Source: Gp6-AA40 sp035492455 (GTDB lineage: Bacteria; Acidobacteriota; Vicinamibacteria; Vicinamibacterales; UBA2999). From it: DNA of 64,000 bases. The notes under the pieces are model-generated. The model did no database searches, had not been told where the DNA came from, and saw nothing but the letters and a program-made list of their open reading frames with translations. Below are positions 53,126 to 60,986 of the stretch, piece after piece. The stretch's first letter is position 1, and each line of letters starts with the position of its first letter. Both the position numbers and the translations under genes were made by a program. Location: contig DATJJE010000026.1 in NCBI GenBank assembly GCA_035492455.1, forward strand, positions 1 through 64,000. Reading direction: 5' to 3'.

Positions 53126-54148
53126 ATGAAGAGGATCGGCTTCCTCTCGTTTGGACACTGGACGCCATCACCCCACTCCCAGGTGCGCACCGCGGCGGAT
53201 TCGCTGCTCCAGTCGATCGACTTGGCCGTGGCCGCCGAGGAGCTCGGCGCCGACGGTGCGTATTTCCGCGTGCACCATTTCGCGCGCCAGCTCGGGTCGC
53301 CGTTCCCGCTCCTCGCGGCGGTCGGGGCACGTACGCACCGGATCGAGATCGGCACCGCCGTTATCGACATGCGGTACGAAAACCCACTCTACATGGTCGA
53401 AGATGCGGGCGCGGCTGACATCATCGCCGGCGGCCGCCTCCAGCTCGGGATCAGCCGCGGATCACCGGAGCAGGTAATCGACGGTTGGCGATATTTCGGC
53501 TATGCGCCGGCCGACGGTGAAACCGACGCCGACATGGGCCGTCGTCACGCCGAGGCGTTTCTCGAACTGCTCAAAGGCGCGGGGTTCGCGCAGCCGAACC
53601 CGCGGCCGATGTTTCCGAATCCGCCGGGGCTGCTGCGCGTCGAACCATACTCGGAAGGACTGCGCGATCGCATCTGGTGGGGTTCCAGCTCGAATGCCAC
53701 CGCAGAGTGGGCGGCGAAGCTGGGGATGAACCTCCAGAGTTCGACCCTCAAGAATGACGAGACCGGCGAGCCGCTGCACGTGCAGCAGCGGAAGCAGATT
53801 GAAGCGTTCCGCGAGGCGTGGAAGGAAGCAGGGCACACCCGCGAACCGCGCGTCTCCGTAAGTCGGAGCATCTTCGCGCTCGTCGACGATCGCGACCGCG
53901 CCTACTTCGGCCGCGACGCGCGTGACCAGGATCAAGTCGGCTACATCGACGCGAACACCCGCGCGATCTTCGGCCGTTCGTACGCCGCCGAGCCCGAAGT
54001 GCTCGTGCAGCAACTGGCAGCCGACGAGGCGATCGCCGCCGCCGACACGCTGCTGCTGACCGTCCCGAATCAGTTGGGCGTGGACTACAACGCGCACGCG
54101 ATCGAGAGCATTCTCACGCTCGTCGCCCCGGCGCTCGGATGGCGATGA
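53126..54148 (+). CDS. LLM-class flavin-dependent oxidoreductase (luciferase-like)
   Basis: A 340-residue cytoplasmic protein of the bacterial luciferase-like monooxygenase superfamily, using reduced FMN or F420. Opening KRIGFLSFGHWTP, AVAAEELGADGAYFRVHHFA, TAVIDMRYENPLYMVEDAG, GRLQLGISRGSPEQVI and RIWWGSSSNATAEWAAKLG are typical. Neither substrate nor flavin can be told. It is co-directional with and 8 bp after the exported PEP-mutase-like gene, yet it has no export signal. It abuts the convergent VOC gene with 1 bp between stops. Confidence 0.85.
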   Translation: MKRIGFLSFGHWTPSPHSQVRTAADSLLQSIDLAVAAEELGADGAYFRVHHFARQLGSPFPLLAAVGARTHRIEIGTAVIDMRYENPLYMVEDAGAADIIAGGRLQLGISRGSPEQVIDGWRYFGYAPADGETDADMGRRHAEAFLELLKGAGFAQPNPRPMFPNPPGLLRVEPYSEGLRDRIWWGSSSNATAEWAAKLGMNLQSSTLKNDETGEPLHVQQRKQIEAFREAWKEAGHTREPRVSVSRSIFALVDDRDRAYFGRDARDQDQVGYIDANTRAIFGRSYAAEPEVLVQQLAADEAIAAADTLLLTVPNQLGVDYNAHAIESILTLVAPALGWR

Positions 54149-54149
54149 T

Positions 54150-54542
54150 CTACTTCGCCTGCGAGTCCTGCTGAAACATCGCGAATGCGTTGCCCTGCGG
54201 GTCGATGAGCATGGCAAACCATCCCATGCCCGACACCGGTGATTTCGGTTTGGTCACCCTGGCGCCGAGACTGACGGCTTTGTTCACCGACGCGTCCAGC
54301 GAATCGACCATCACGTAGTTGACCCACGCGCCCGGCTTGTAGCCGGGGACGTTTATGATGCCGCCGTTGATGCCGCCCGCCTGCACAGGCCTGCCGTCCG
54401 CGTTCGTATCGACGGTCGTGATCAGCGTGTAATGGCTTTCCGGCATCGCCTGGACTTTCCAGTCGAAGAGTGCCGTGTAGAAGTCGACGAGCTTCGAGGT
54501 GTCATCGGCATAGATTTCGAAGTGAGAGACGGAATTCTTCAT
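54150..54542 (-). CDS. VOC-family (glyoxalase/bleomycin-resistance-like) protein
   Basis: A 130-residue cytoplasmic protein built of two beta-alpha-beta-beta-beta halves: SVSHFEIYADDTSKLVDFYT and WVNYVMVDSLDASVNKAVSL, closing with GMGWFAMLIDPQGNAFAMFQ. GAGG lies upstream of the ATG. It resembles the small VOC proteins that have a two-domain glyoxalase fold; substrate is unknown. Located 52 bp after the tannase-family gene on the same strand. Confidence 0.85.
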   Translation of the reverse strand: MKNSVSHFEIYADDTSKLVDFYTALFDWKVQAMPESHYTLITTVDTNADGRPVQAGGINGGIINVPGYKPGAWVNYVMVDSLDASVNKAVSLGARVTKPKSPVSGMGWFAMLIDPQGNAFAMFQQDSQAK

Positions 54543-54594
54543 CGGTAAGGCCTCATGAACGGCGATGACTGCGAGCCTAATTGAACGCCCGCGG

Positions 54595-56127
54595 TCAGGG
54601 CAACTGGCAGACGAAGCTATCCGCGACGTCGATGCTGCCGCTCCCCTTGTAATGCGCGACCTGCGGATACGGACACAACGGCCGCGTACGATCGACCCGG
54701 CCGTTCGTGCTGTGCGAGGCCTCGACGCGCGTGGGTGTCCGTCCCTTCTCGATCCACTGCTCGAGCGCCGGCATCATGTCGAATGTGTTCGGCCCTTCGC
54801 CGCCGCCGCAGTGTCCCATGCCAGGGACCATGAACAGCGACATCGAGCGCGACGCGTTTGCCGGGCCCATCGTGCTTTGCACGCTCTTATAGAAGTTCAC
54901 GCTTGCCAGCGGGGAGATGTCCTGATCACTCCATCCCTGATACGTCAGCAGCTTTCCGCCGCGTGCGAAGAATGCGCTGAGGCTCTTCGGATCGATCGCC
55001 GTCAGCAGACCCTTGAGTTTCTGATCCGCCTTTGCGAGGTCTCGATCGACGTCGAACGTTCGCCAATCCCACTTCGGATCGTCGAACACCATGTAGCGGA
55101 ACTGATCGAGCGCCGTCTCGTATGGGTCGGGACCACCGATGAGCAGTCCCCATGCGAGCTCGGTGCCCGGCTGATAGGTCCCGAAGATTTCCTGCCCGCT
55201 GCTCGGGCTCTTGAACGGTCCAAGGATCGTTCTGACCGACTGTACTTGCTTCGGCGTCAGGCACGATGCGTCATCGGTGCCCTTGCACGCCATCACCTGC
55301 GGATCGAAGTGACATGTGGTCGGATCGGAGATGAGTCCGTCCTTCAATCCGTCGCGCGCATCGCACGCGGCAAGCACCTGCTGGTGAATCGCCGAATACA
55401 TATCCTTCGGGATGCGCGTTTCCGGATCCTTGAGCGTCTCGAGTCCCATCCAGATGCGCCACGTGTCGAGATGCGTCTTCGGATTCGCCGCCGCGCCGGC
55501 GATGATGCCGTCGAAGTCCTCGGGGTGCCTCGTCGCCTCGGTCAGCGCCTGTCGGCCACCTGTCGAGCAGCCGTTGAAGTACGACCGCGTCGGCGCGCTT
55601 CCATAGAACGCATCGACGATCGCCTTCGCCTTCACCGTCATCTCGTGCTCGGAGCGGTAGGCGTAATCAACCAGTTTTTCCGGATGTCCGAGCGCGAAGC
55701 TGCCGCCTGGCGTGCTGTGGCCAGTGTCGGTCGACGTCGTCGCGTAGCCGCGCGCGAGCGCCTGCGCCATTGCCGGATAGCCGATCGTCCCTGCCCAGCC
55801 GCCGTTACCGACCGCCTCGAACTTGCCGTTCCAGCCGGCCGCGGGCATCCATACTTCGATCTTGATGTCGGAATCCGCGCTCGGCTGGAGCGTCGCCGCG
55901 ACGCGGCAGAATGCCGGCAGCTGCGCGAATCGCGCGGCGTTCTGCGCGTTGCCACCGCCACCTGGCGCCTTGAATCCGCCGGCCGGCACGACCTCGGCTC
56001 GCGTGACCGTTGCCTTCTCCAGCGTCAGATTCGTCAAGCCATCGCAGGACGTGCGTCCGGCGTACGCGTGACCGGCGCTGGCGATCACAACCACGATGGC
56101 CAACAGGCCGGCAGGCGCGATCTTCAT
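54595..56127 (-). CDS. Tannase/feruloyl-esterase-family exported hydrolase
   Basis: A 510-residue exported ester hydrolase. GGAGG supports the ATG at 56127; signal peptide KIAPAGLLAIVVVIASAGHA. The alpha/beta hydrolase core shows the CS-D-HC signature of the tannase family: nucleophile in YFNGCSTGGRQALTEA, Asp in TYQGWSDQDISPL, and His-Cys in VPGMGHCGGGEGP, with a disulfide presumably joining the two cysteines near the active site. Other motifs are EAVGNGGWAGTIG and STDTGHSTPGGSF. Likely substrates are galloyl or feruloyl esters, or a similar aromatic ester, of plant origin. Confidence 0.9.
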   Translation of the reverse strand: MKIAPAGLLAIVVVIASAGHAYAGRTSCDGLTNLTLEKATVTRAEVVPAGGFKAPGGGGNAQNAARFAQLPAFCRVAATLQPSADSDIKIEVWMPAAGWNGKFEAVGNGGWAGTIGYPAMAQALARGYATTSTDTGHSTPGGSFALGHPEKLVDYAYRSEHEMTVKAKAIVDAFYGSAPTRSYFNGCSTGGRQALTEATRHPEDFDGIIAGAAANPKTHLDTWRIWMGLETLKDPETRIPKDMYSAIHQQVLAACDARDGLKDGLISDPTTCHFDPQVMACKGTDDASCLTPKQVQSVRTILGPFKSPSSGQEIFGTYQPGTELAWGLLIGGPDPYETALDQFRYMVFDDPKWDWRTFDVDRDLAKADQKLKGLLTAIDPKSLSAFFARGGKLLTYQGWSDQDISPLASVNFYKSVQSTMGPANASRSMSLFMVPGMGHCGGGEGPNTFDMMPALEQWIEKGRTPTRVEASHSTNGRVDRTRPLCPYPQVAHYKGSGSIDVADSFVCQLP

Positions 56128-56369
56128 AACTCGTCCTCCAAGCGACGGCATTGTAGTCGCATTGTCGGGTCACCTTTGCGTTCCCGCATGCGCGAGCGAC
56201 AGGAGACAACCTTCAGACGGGCGTGATTTTCGCAGGGACGACTTGCGACCGCCCGCGCCCCGGATTTTGTCTACAAAAGTGTGTGCTGGATCTCAGAAGC
56301 GAAAACGATTCGGGAAGTGATGATTCCGTGCAGCGCGGGGAGATTACCGCCCGCTATCGGGAGATATGC

Positions 56370-56594
56370 ATGAATATCTGGACCGAGTTCAAAAACGCCG
56401 TCCTGCCCTGGCTTCTGGCAGGTGCGGTGATCGCGTTCCTGATCACGGAGCAGCGCAGAACGACGGCCGCACTCGTCGACGCGAACATGCGTCTGGCCAA
56501 TGCGGTTGAACAGCAGGGCAAAGCGCTGGACGGTGTGCGCTCGCTCCTCGCCTCCCAGGGGTACACGCTTCCCCCTTTAAGCAAGCCGCAGTGA
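56370..56594 (+). CDS. Small single-span membrane protein, coupled to an M15-like peptidase
   Basis: A 74-residue protein starting at the ATG 56370 (GGGAG about 7 bases upstream). One membrane span (VLPWLLAGAVIAFLITE) is followed by a predicted helix or coiled coil (ALVDANMRLANAVEQQGKAL). Its stop overlaps the GTG of the next gene by 4 bp. The organisation, with a tiny membrane protein in front of a peptidoglycan-peptidase-like gene, recalls phage lysis cassettes, but no other phage gene is present. Confidence 0.65.
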   Translation: MNIWTEFKNAVLPWLLAGAVIAFLITEQRRTTAALVDANMRLANAVEQQGKALDGVRSLLASQGYTLPPLSKPQ

Positions 56595-56965
56595 TTCAGG
56601 GCCTTCGCGTGCCGGTCCACTTCACGTCGCGCGAATCGCTGCGGATGTTCAATCTGGCTGATATCTGGGCGGCTCGAACAACCGCAGCCGTCCGTCTTGT
56701 GTCCGCGAACGACCATATTCATAGCCGGGGATCCGCTCACTATGCGGGCATGGCGCTCGATTTCCAATCGTCGAATCCGGACGGCCTGTCGTCCATGTTC
56801 AAGCTCGCCGGCTACCGAGTTCTCTGGAAGGTGCCGGGCCATTACGGACACGTGCACGTCGAGCAACGGCGATGGAGCGACATCGCACTATCGCCGCAAC
56901 CACGTCAACTGCCCCATCACACGATGTCGATGCGCCCGGGAAACGGCGATCGCGTCGGCGGGTAA
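56591..56965 (+). CDS. M15-like (D-Ala-D-Ala carboxypeptidase/endolysin) small peptidase
   Basis: A 124-residue protein starting at GTG 56591 within the previous gene's stop. The zinc-binding pattern of M15 peptidases is visible: Ser48-Ala-His50 in SAHYAGMALDFQ (S-x-H-x-x-G-x-A-x-D with Asp57) and His87/His89 in GHYGHVHVE. It lacks a signal peptide, as phage endolysins do. It probably cuts peptidoglycan stem peptides. The N-terminal 30 residues are of unknown function. The C-terminal tail is Arg/Pro/Gly rich and may be unstructured. Confidence 0.65.
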   Translation: MIQGLRVPVHFTSRESLRMFNLADIWAARTTAAVRLVSANDHIHSRGSAHYAGMALDFQSSNPDGLSSMFKLAGYRVLWKVPGHYGHVHVEQRRWSDIALSPQPRQLPHHTMSMRPGNGDRVGG

Positions 56966-57024
56966 CGGCGCGCGGTTCCGACATATTTCCTTGACGCGTC
57001 GTGCGGACCGGACGCGCAAGCCCG

Positions 57025-57756
57025 TTACTGTCGGCGCGTCACCGAGGAAATGTCGCGGTGTTCAAAACCGCAGATGTAATCTTCGATGCGCACGTCGGTG
57101 CGCTGCGTGTATGCGAACCGAACCTGCCAGTCGGTGGCGTAGTACTCGGGATCGTGCACGGTGATGACATCCTCGAGCCGGGTGGCGCCGATCCGTCGAA
57201 TCCGCTCCGTAGTCTCGAGCATGTCCGTATGCGGCGCGCCCGTCGCATCGAGAAAGGTTTCATCCTTGAATCCGCGCGTCCGCACCACGAGCGTGTCGCC
57301 TTCGAAACGCCCCACCGAATGGCCGTTGTAATACGGCGCCGTCACCAACGATTCGGCGGATGGCAGCGGCGCGTCCATCGCAATTCGGCGGATCATGTGA
57401 TTCATTTCATAGACGACGAGGATCTGACCAGGCGGCGCCTTGATGATCTCAAACGGGTACGGTGTGGCCAGCGCCCGAGGCAGCCCGTCGGGCGTGCAAT
57501 ACTTTCGCGCGCGGTCCTCGACAGAGCCATCCTTCAGGCCGGCGACGTTCTTCGCGTAAGCGGCGCGCCCCTTCTCGGTGAGAGGCAGTTCACCGCCTCC
57601 AATTGGCTGAATCTTTGGTTGGTACTCGGTCGCCCAATACGTACCCGAAATATCCGGAGCAGCACCCTTCGCAATGGACCGTTCCGACATCCACCAGAAC
57701 GCCGTCACGCCAGCCACGACAATGGCGATGCCAGCCCACACGCGAAGGTCCTTCAC
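57025..57756 (-). CDS. Membrane-anchored WEGD-family protein
   Basis: About 243 residues from a GTG at 57756 (10 bp after the DUF6152 stop); an upstream in-frame ATG overlaps the DUF6152 gene. LRVWAGIAIVVAGVTAFWWM is a signal anchor. Core motifs: APDISGTYWAT, YCTPDGLPRALA, ILVVYEMNHMIRRI, HSVGRFEGDTLVVRTRGF, HTDMLETTERIRR, and DPEYYATDWQV. The WEGD tryptophan is Phe here. Part of the DUF6152-WEGD cluster and the second occurrence of the DUF6152 to WEGD order in the window. Confidence 0.8.
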   Translation of the reverse strand: MKDLRVWAGIAIVVAGVTAFWWMSERSIAKGAAPDISGTYWATEYQPKIQPIGGGELPLTEKGRAAYAKNVAGLKDGSVEDRARKYCTPDGLPRALATPYPFEIIKAPPGQILVVYEMNHMIRRIAMDAPLPSAESLVTAPYYNGHSVGRFEGDTLVVRTRGFKDETFLDATGAPHTDMLETTERIRRIGATRLEDVITVHDPEYYATDWQVRFAYTQRTDVRIEDYICGFEHRDISSVTRRQ

Positions 57757-57766
57757 CGCATTCGTC

Positions 57767-58138
57767 CTATAACGACTTGACCGTCCCGTCGGCAAGTCTC
57801 AGCGACAGACCCGTCCCCGAACCGCCCGGGCTGCCATCTTTGAGAGGATGGATGTCTACCGAAATTTCCATCCCGGCAGTCAGTGACTTCGGCACAAAGC
57901 CTTTGCGCGCCAGACCGCTCGGCGATTCGAGTTCGATCGCCCATTGCTTCTGCCCTTGCGCGCTGGGGACGAGCACGACAATCCAGCAGTGCGGATTGAT
58001 CCACTGGAATTCCTTGACGGTCCCCTTCAGCGTCATCGTCTTGGTTCGATCGAACATGGCGAATGAATGATGAGCAGAAGCCGGCATCACCGCACTCGCG
58101 ACCAGGAGACCAACAAGCGCAAGCGTTCTCATTGTCAT
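57767..58138 (-). CDS. Exported DUF6152 family protein
   Basis: A 123-residue exported protein (possible starts at 58138 or 58132). Signal peptide ALVGLLVASAVMPASA, with cleavage leaving a mature HHSFAMFDRTKTM start; DUF6152 motifs G-T-V and INPHCWIVV follow. It is flanked tightly by WEGD-family genes on both sides: one ends 4 bp upstream, the other starts 10 bp downstream. Function unknown. Confidence 0.82.
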   Translation of the reverse strand: MTMRTLALVGLLVASAVMPASAHHSFAMFDRTKTMTLKGTVKEFQWINPHCWIVVLVPSAQGQKQWAIELESPSGLARKGFVPKSLTAGMEISVDIHPLKDGSPGGSGTGLSLRLADGTVKSL

Positions 58139-58142
58139 GGCA

Positions 58143-59045
58143 TCAAAAATCCGGCGTGTCGTCTTGTGGCATCGGCGCCAATTCAGCGGCGTGCGTCAAA
58201 CCCCAGTTGAAGAGGTCAGTTCCTCGACCCGCGCTCTCGGCGCAGATCGTTTCTTCCAGCGGGCCTTCTTCGGACTTCGCGTAATGCTGCCGCGCCTCCC
58301 AGGGCGTCGTGAAGGCGCCCGGGTCTTCGAAGCGGACGTTCACGTCGATCGTTTTGCCATCCGCACTGAGCCGATACCGCTCGACCACATGGAGCTGGTC
58401 GGTGTGCGGCGTCCGGTAGTTGTCGACGAAGTTGTAGCGGTGGACAAGGACACCGATGGTGTCGACGACGAGCGTGTCGCCGTTCTCATAATGCCCCACT
58501 GATTCGCCATTCCACGACGGCTTCGGATGCGCGGAATGCGGCACGTTCAGGTAGACGTGACGGAACTGGTTGTCGCCCCGATACATCAGCAGCACGAACG
58601 TCGGCTGCTGCACGAAAAACACCATGGGGGGCGTTACGCGGCGGAACACATTCCACGCCATTCCCGGCGGATAGCACCGCTCGCGCGCCATGAACGGGAT
58701 TTTGCCTGCCAGCACCTCGTCGTTGTCGCGTTTCATCTGTTCCCGTACCCACGGCTGCAGGATCGGGTTGCTCAAGTCGGCGATGCGGTAGGTCGGCTGG
58801 TCGGAGGCGTCGTTCGGGACGTAGGGGTGATCCGGCGTGGAAAGGATCGGACCGGGTCCGCCGCCTTCCGGAGGCAACCAGTTGTCGCCGTCGAGGCGGT
58901 CCGGATACCAGGAGGTGCGATCGTCGGGCGCGAAGTTTGGAATCGGCGCGCGCGCCGTTTGAGCGAGCGCGAGGGCAGCGACACCGATCGCAATGCCAAC
59001 GCACAGGATCGTGACGCGCGGGTTCCACCGAGAAAGTTTGCTCAT
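58143..59045 (-). CDS. Exported WEGD-family protein (variant)
   Basis: A 300-residue exported protein, signal peptide VTILCVGIAIGVAALALAQ. Residues about 45-100 are Pro/Gly/Trp rich. The family core shows ERCYPPGMAWNVF, GDNQFRHVYLNVPH, ESVGHYENGDTLVVDTIGV (the WEGD has become YENGD, with one residue inserted) and HTDQLHVVERYRL. It ends GRGTDLFNWGLTHAAE. Co-directional with its neighbours, 4 bp from the DUF6152 gene and 26 bp after the SRPBCC gene. Confidence 0.78.
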   Translation of the reverse strand: MSKLSRWNPRVTILCVGIAIGVAALALAQTARAPIPNFAPDDRTSWYPDRLDGDNWLPPEGGGPGPILSTPDHPYVPNDASDQPTYRIADLSNPILQPWVREQMKRDNDEVLAGKIPFMARERCYPPGMAWNVFRRVTPPMVFFVQQPTFVLLMYRGDNQFRHVYLNVPHSAHPKPSWNGESVGHYENGDTLVVDTIGVLVHRYNFVDNYRTPHTDQLHVVERYRLSADGKTIDVNVRFEDPGAFTTPWEARQHYAKSEEGPLEETICAESAGRGTDLFNWGLTHAAELAPMPQDDTPDF

Positions 59046-59071
59046 CGTCTCTATATACGAGCGCGGAGCGA

Positions 59072-59569
59072 TCAGGGCGCTTCCGACAGCTCCTTCATCT
59101 TCTTGAGCGCGCCTTCGAACCGTGCGCGGCGTTGCGCGATATCGGCTTGCCGCGCGGCTTGATCGGGCTTATCCGATATGTCGTACATCAGCGTGTACAA
59201 CAGCTTCGACGACTGGGCGGTGACCGGCTTGGCTTCGACGAAGCCGTGGTAGAGGATGTAGAACTGCCCCTCGCGCACAGGCTGCGTATAGCCGTACGAC
59301 AGGTCGGTCTTGCCGACGAGGATCTCGGTCACCTGTCCGCCGCGAAGAAGACGCACGGTTCCGATTCCGCCATCGCCGGATTTGATCATGCAGTCAACGT
59401 CAAGCCACTTGCTGATGTCGCAGTAGCCGCCGACTCTGGCCCAGACGGCCGCGGCGGGCCTCGCCACATCGATCTCCATTTTGATCGTCGTGTACTGCGG
59501 GTCCGCGGCCAACACACGTGAGACAAACGCGATCGTGCCGAGCAGCACCGCAATGACTTGACGCTTCAT
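59072..59569 (-). CDS. Exported SRPBCC (polyketide-cyclase-like) protein
   Basis: A 165-residue protein. The ATG at 59569 follows AGGAGA and begins a signal peptide (KRQVIAVLLGTIAFVSRVLA). The core MEIDVARPAAAVWARVGGY followed by DISKWLDVDC and GTVRLLRGGQ is the START/SRPBCC helix-grip fold that binds a hydrophobic ligand. Export is unusual for the fold. It is embedded in the DUF6152/WEGD cluster, which suggests a ligand handled in the periplasm by the cluster. Confidence 0.75.
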   Translation of the reverse strand: MKRQVIAVLLGTIAFVSRVLAADPQYTTIKMEIDVARPAAAVWARVGGYCDISKWLDVDCMIKSGDGGIGTVRLLRGGQVTEILVGKTDLSYGYTQPVREGQFYILYHGFVEAKPVTAQSSKLLYTLMYDISDKPDQAARQADIAQRRARFEGALKKMKELSEAP

Positions 59570-59620
59570 ATCGTCTCCTCTGCGTCTGGTGGCCCACACC
59601 ACTGTTGAGGACAATCGCTG

Positions 59621-60409
59621 TTACTTCCCCGCTGCCACTGGGCGGAACGTTTCGCGATACTCCAACGCCTCCGACGGGATGCAGAGCTGTTCTTCGAATT
59701 CCTGATTGGGCGCCCAGGTATAGACCTGCTTCATCACGAAGTAGGGCTTCGTGTAAATCTTGGGATCGTCAATCGTCACGCTGACCTCGAGGTGGTCGTG
59801 GTCGATGCGACGGTACCGCTCTTCGACTTTCGCATCCATGCTGCGGGGATGACCTTGTTCATCGGCCCATGCGTCTTCGTTGAATCCGGTGGTCGTGACG
59901 ACGAATGTATAGTCATCGGCCCATGTGCCCACCGAATACCCGTAATACCTCGGATCGCGCGCATCCTTCGCCGACCCGCCGACGTTAGTCGGCAACGCAC
60001 GTCCATCGGTCCAGATCTCGCGCCAGACCCGCTGATACTGCAGCAACTGCAGCGTGCGGCGTGGCACGTGCTCGAACGCGAACCCACGGGTTTCGAACAG
60101 CGCGCTGCGCGGGAACCCCTCCGGATTGCACGTCACAAGCGGATCGTTGGTGTCCGCGATGGGCACCGCGCGCGGGCCCTGCAGCGGTTTCGTCGCATTG
60201 AACAATTGCTGCCCCAACGTGGTCATCGGCGGCGGCGGTTCCTTCCGCGGCGAGACTGGCCCCAACCAATGGCCGCTGATGTCGCGGCGAGGCGCGGGTG
60301 CTGCATTCTTCGGCACAGCGGACGCCGGCTGCTGTTGACGCTGCGCAAGAGCGGGGGCGCCAATCAACAACAACGCGATGACAGCACGCAGAGAGGCGCT
60401 GGTTTTCAT
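59621..60409 (-). CDS. Exported WEGD-family protein (divergent)
   Basis: A 262-residue exported protein with AGGAGG before the ATG; signal peptide SLRAVIALLLIGAPALAQ. Core: RRDISGHWLGP, VTCNPEGFPRSALF, REIWTDGRALPTN, YYGYSVGTWADDYTFVVTT (the WEGD motif has decayed to WADD), KVEERYRRID and DPKIYTKPY, ending EEQLCIPSEALEYRE. It starts 9 bp after a DUF6152 gene, the third occurrence of that order. Confidence 0.78.
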   Translation of the reverse strand: MKTSASLRAVIALLLIGAPALAQRQQQPASAVPKNAAPAPRRDISGHWLGPVSPRKEPPPPMTTLGQQLFNATKPLQGPRAVPIADTNDPLVTCNPEGFPRSALFETRGFAFEHVPRRTLQLLQYQRVWREIWTDGRALPTNVGGSAKDARDPRYYGYSVGTWADDYTFVVTTTGFNEDAWADEQGHPRSMDAKVEERYRRIDHDHLEVSVTIDDPKIYTKPYFVMKQVYTWAPNQEFEEQLCIPSEALEYRETFRPVAAGK

Positions 60410-60418
60410 CTCCGCCTC

Positions 60419-60817
60419 CTACTGGTTCCCGCGGTTTCGTTCACCCCAGGTCAACACCGTGCCGTCAGCTTTCGTGACCCTGAGCATCCGGCCGAACTTG
60501 GTCCCGTTGCGGGCGGGATTGGCATCAACCGTAATCACGTCGCCGGCGACGACCGAATTCTTCGTCCAGCCGTCGGTCATCAGCGATGAGGGGCTGCCCG
60601 TTTCGAGCGTCCAGCGAACGATCTCGCCTGTTTCGTCTTTGACGTCCAGAACCATGATGCCGTGCGGGTTCCTCCATGCGTAGCTGATGACCTTCGCATC
60701 CTTGAGCGTCGTCCGTTTCGTTTGATCGTAGGCAACGTCCGAATGGTGAGCGAAGCTCGAGACAGCCGTGAGGCCGATAGTCATCACGACTGCGACGGCA
60801 ACGATCCTGGTTCTCAT
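60419..60817 (-). CDS. Exported DUF6152 family protein
   Basis: A 132-residue exported protein with AAGGAGA before the ATG. Signal peptide IVAVAVVMTIGLTAVSSFA, with cleavage giving HHSDVAYDQTKRTTL; RNPHGIMVLDV is the NPH motif. It heads the minus-strand DUF6152/WEGD cluster, with a 169-bp upstream gap to the VIT transporter gene in which I see no further gene. Function unknown. Confidence 0.82.
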   Translation of the reverse strand: MRTRIVAVAVVMTIGLTAVSSFAHHSDVAYDQTKRTTLKDAKVISYAWRNPHGIMVLDVKDETGEIVRWTLETGSPSSLMTDGWTKNSVVAGDVITVDANPARNGTKFGRMLRVTKADGTVLTWGERNRGNQ

Positions 60818-60986
60818 TGACGATTCTCCTTGGCGCCAATCCTACCCTCGTTCCCGGCGCGAGGCGACCTCCCGGCGTATGTGCCCGGAATGGACGGTTT
60901 TCCCTGGTGTTTGGGCGCGCTCCGTCGGGGATGACCTCGGCGCTGTCGAGCGAACAACGTTCGGTGAGAATCCTTCGACTGGTCGT

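Noticed and set aside
56128..56369. 242-bp gap between the tannase and the small membrane protein searched for phage att sites or genes
   Set aside because: No direct repeats, integrase or tRNA found; the frame upstream of 56370 has no coding character.
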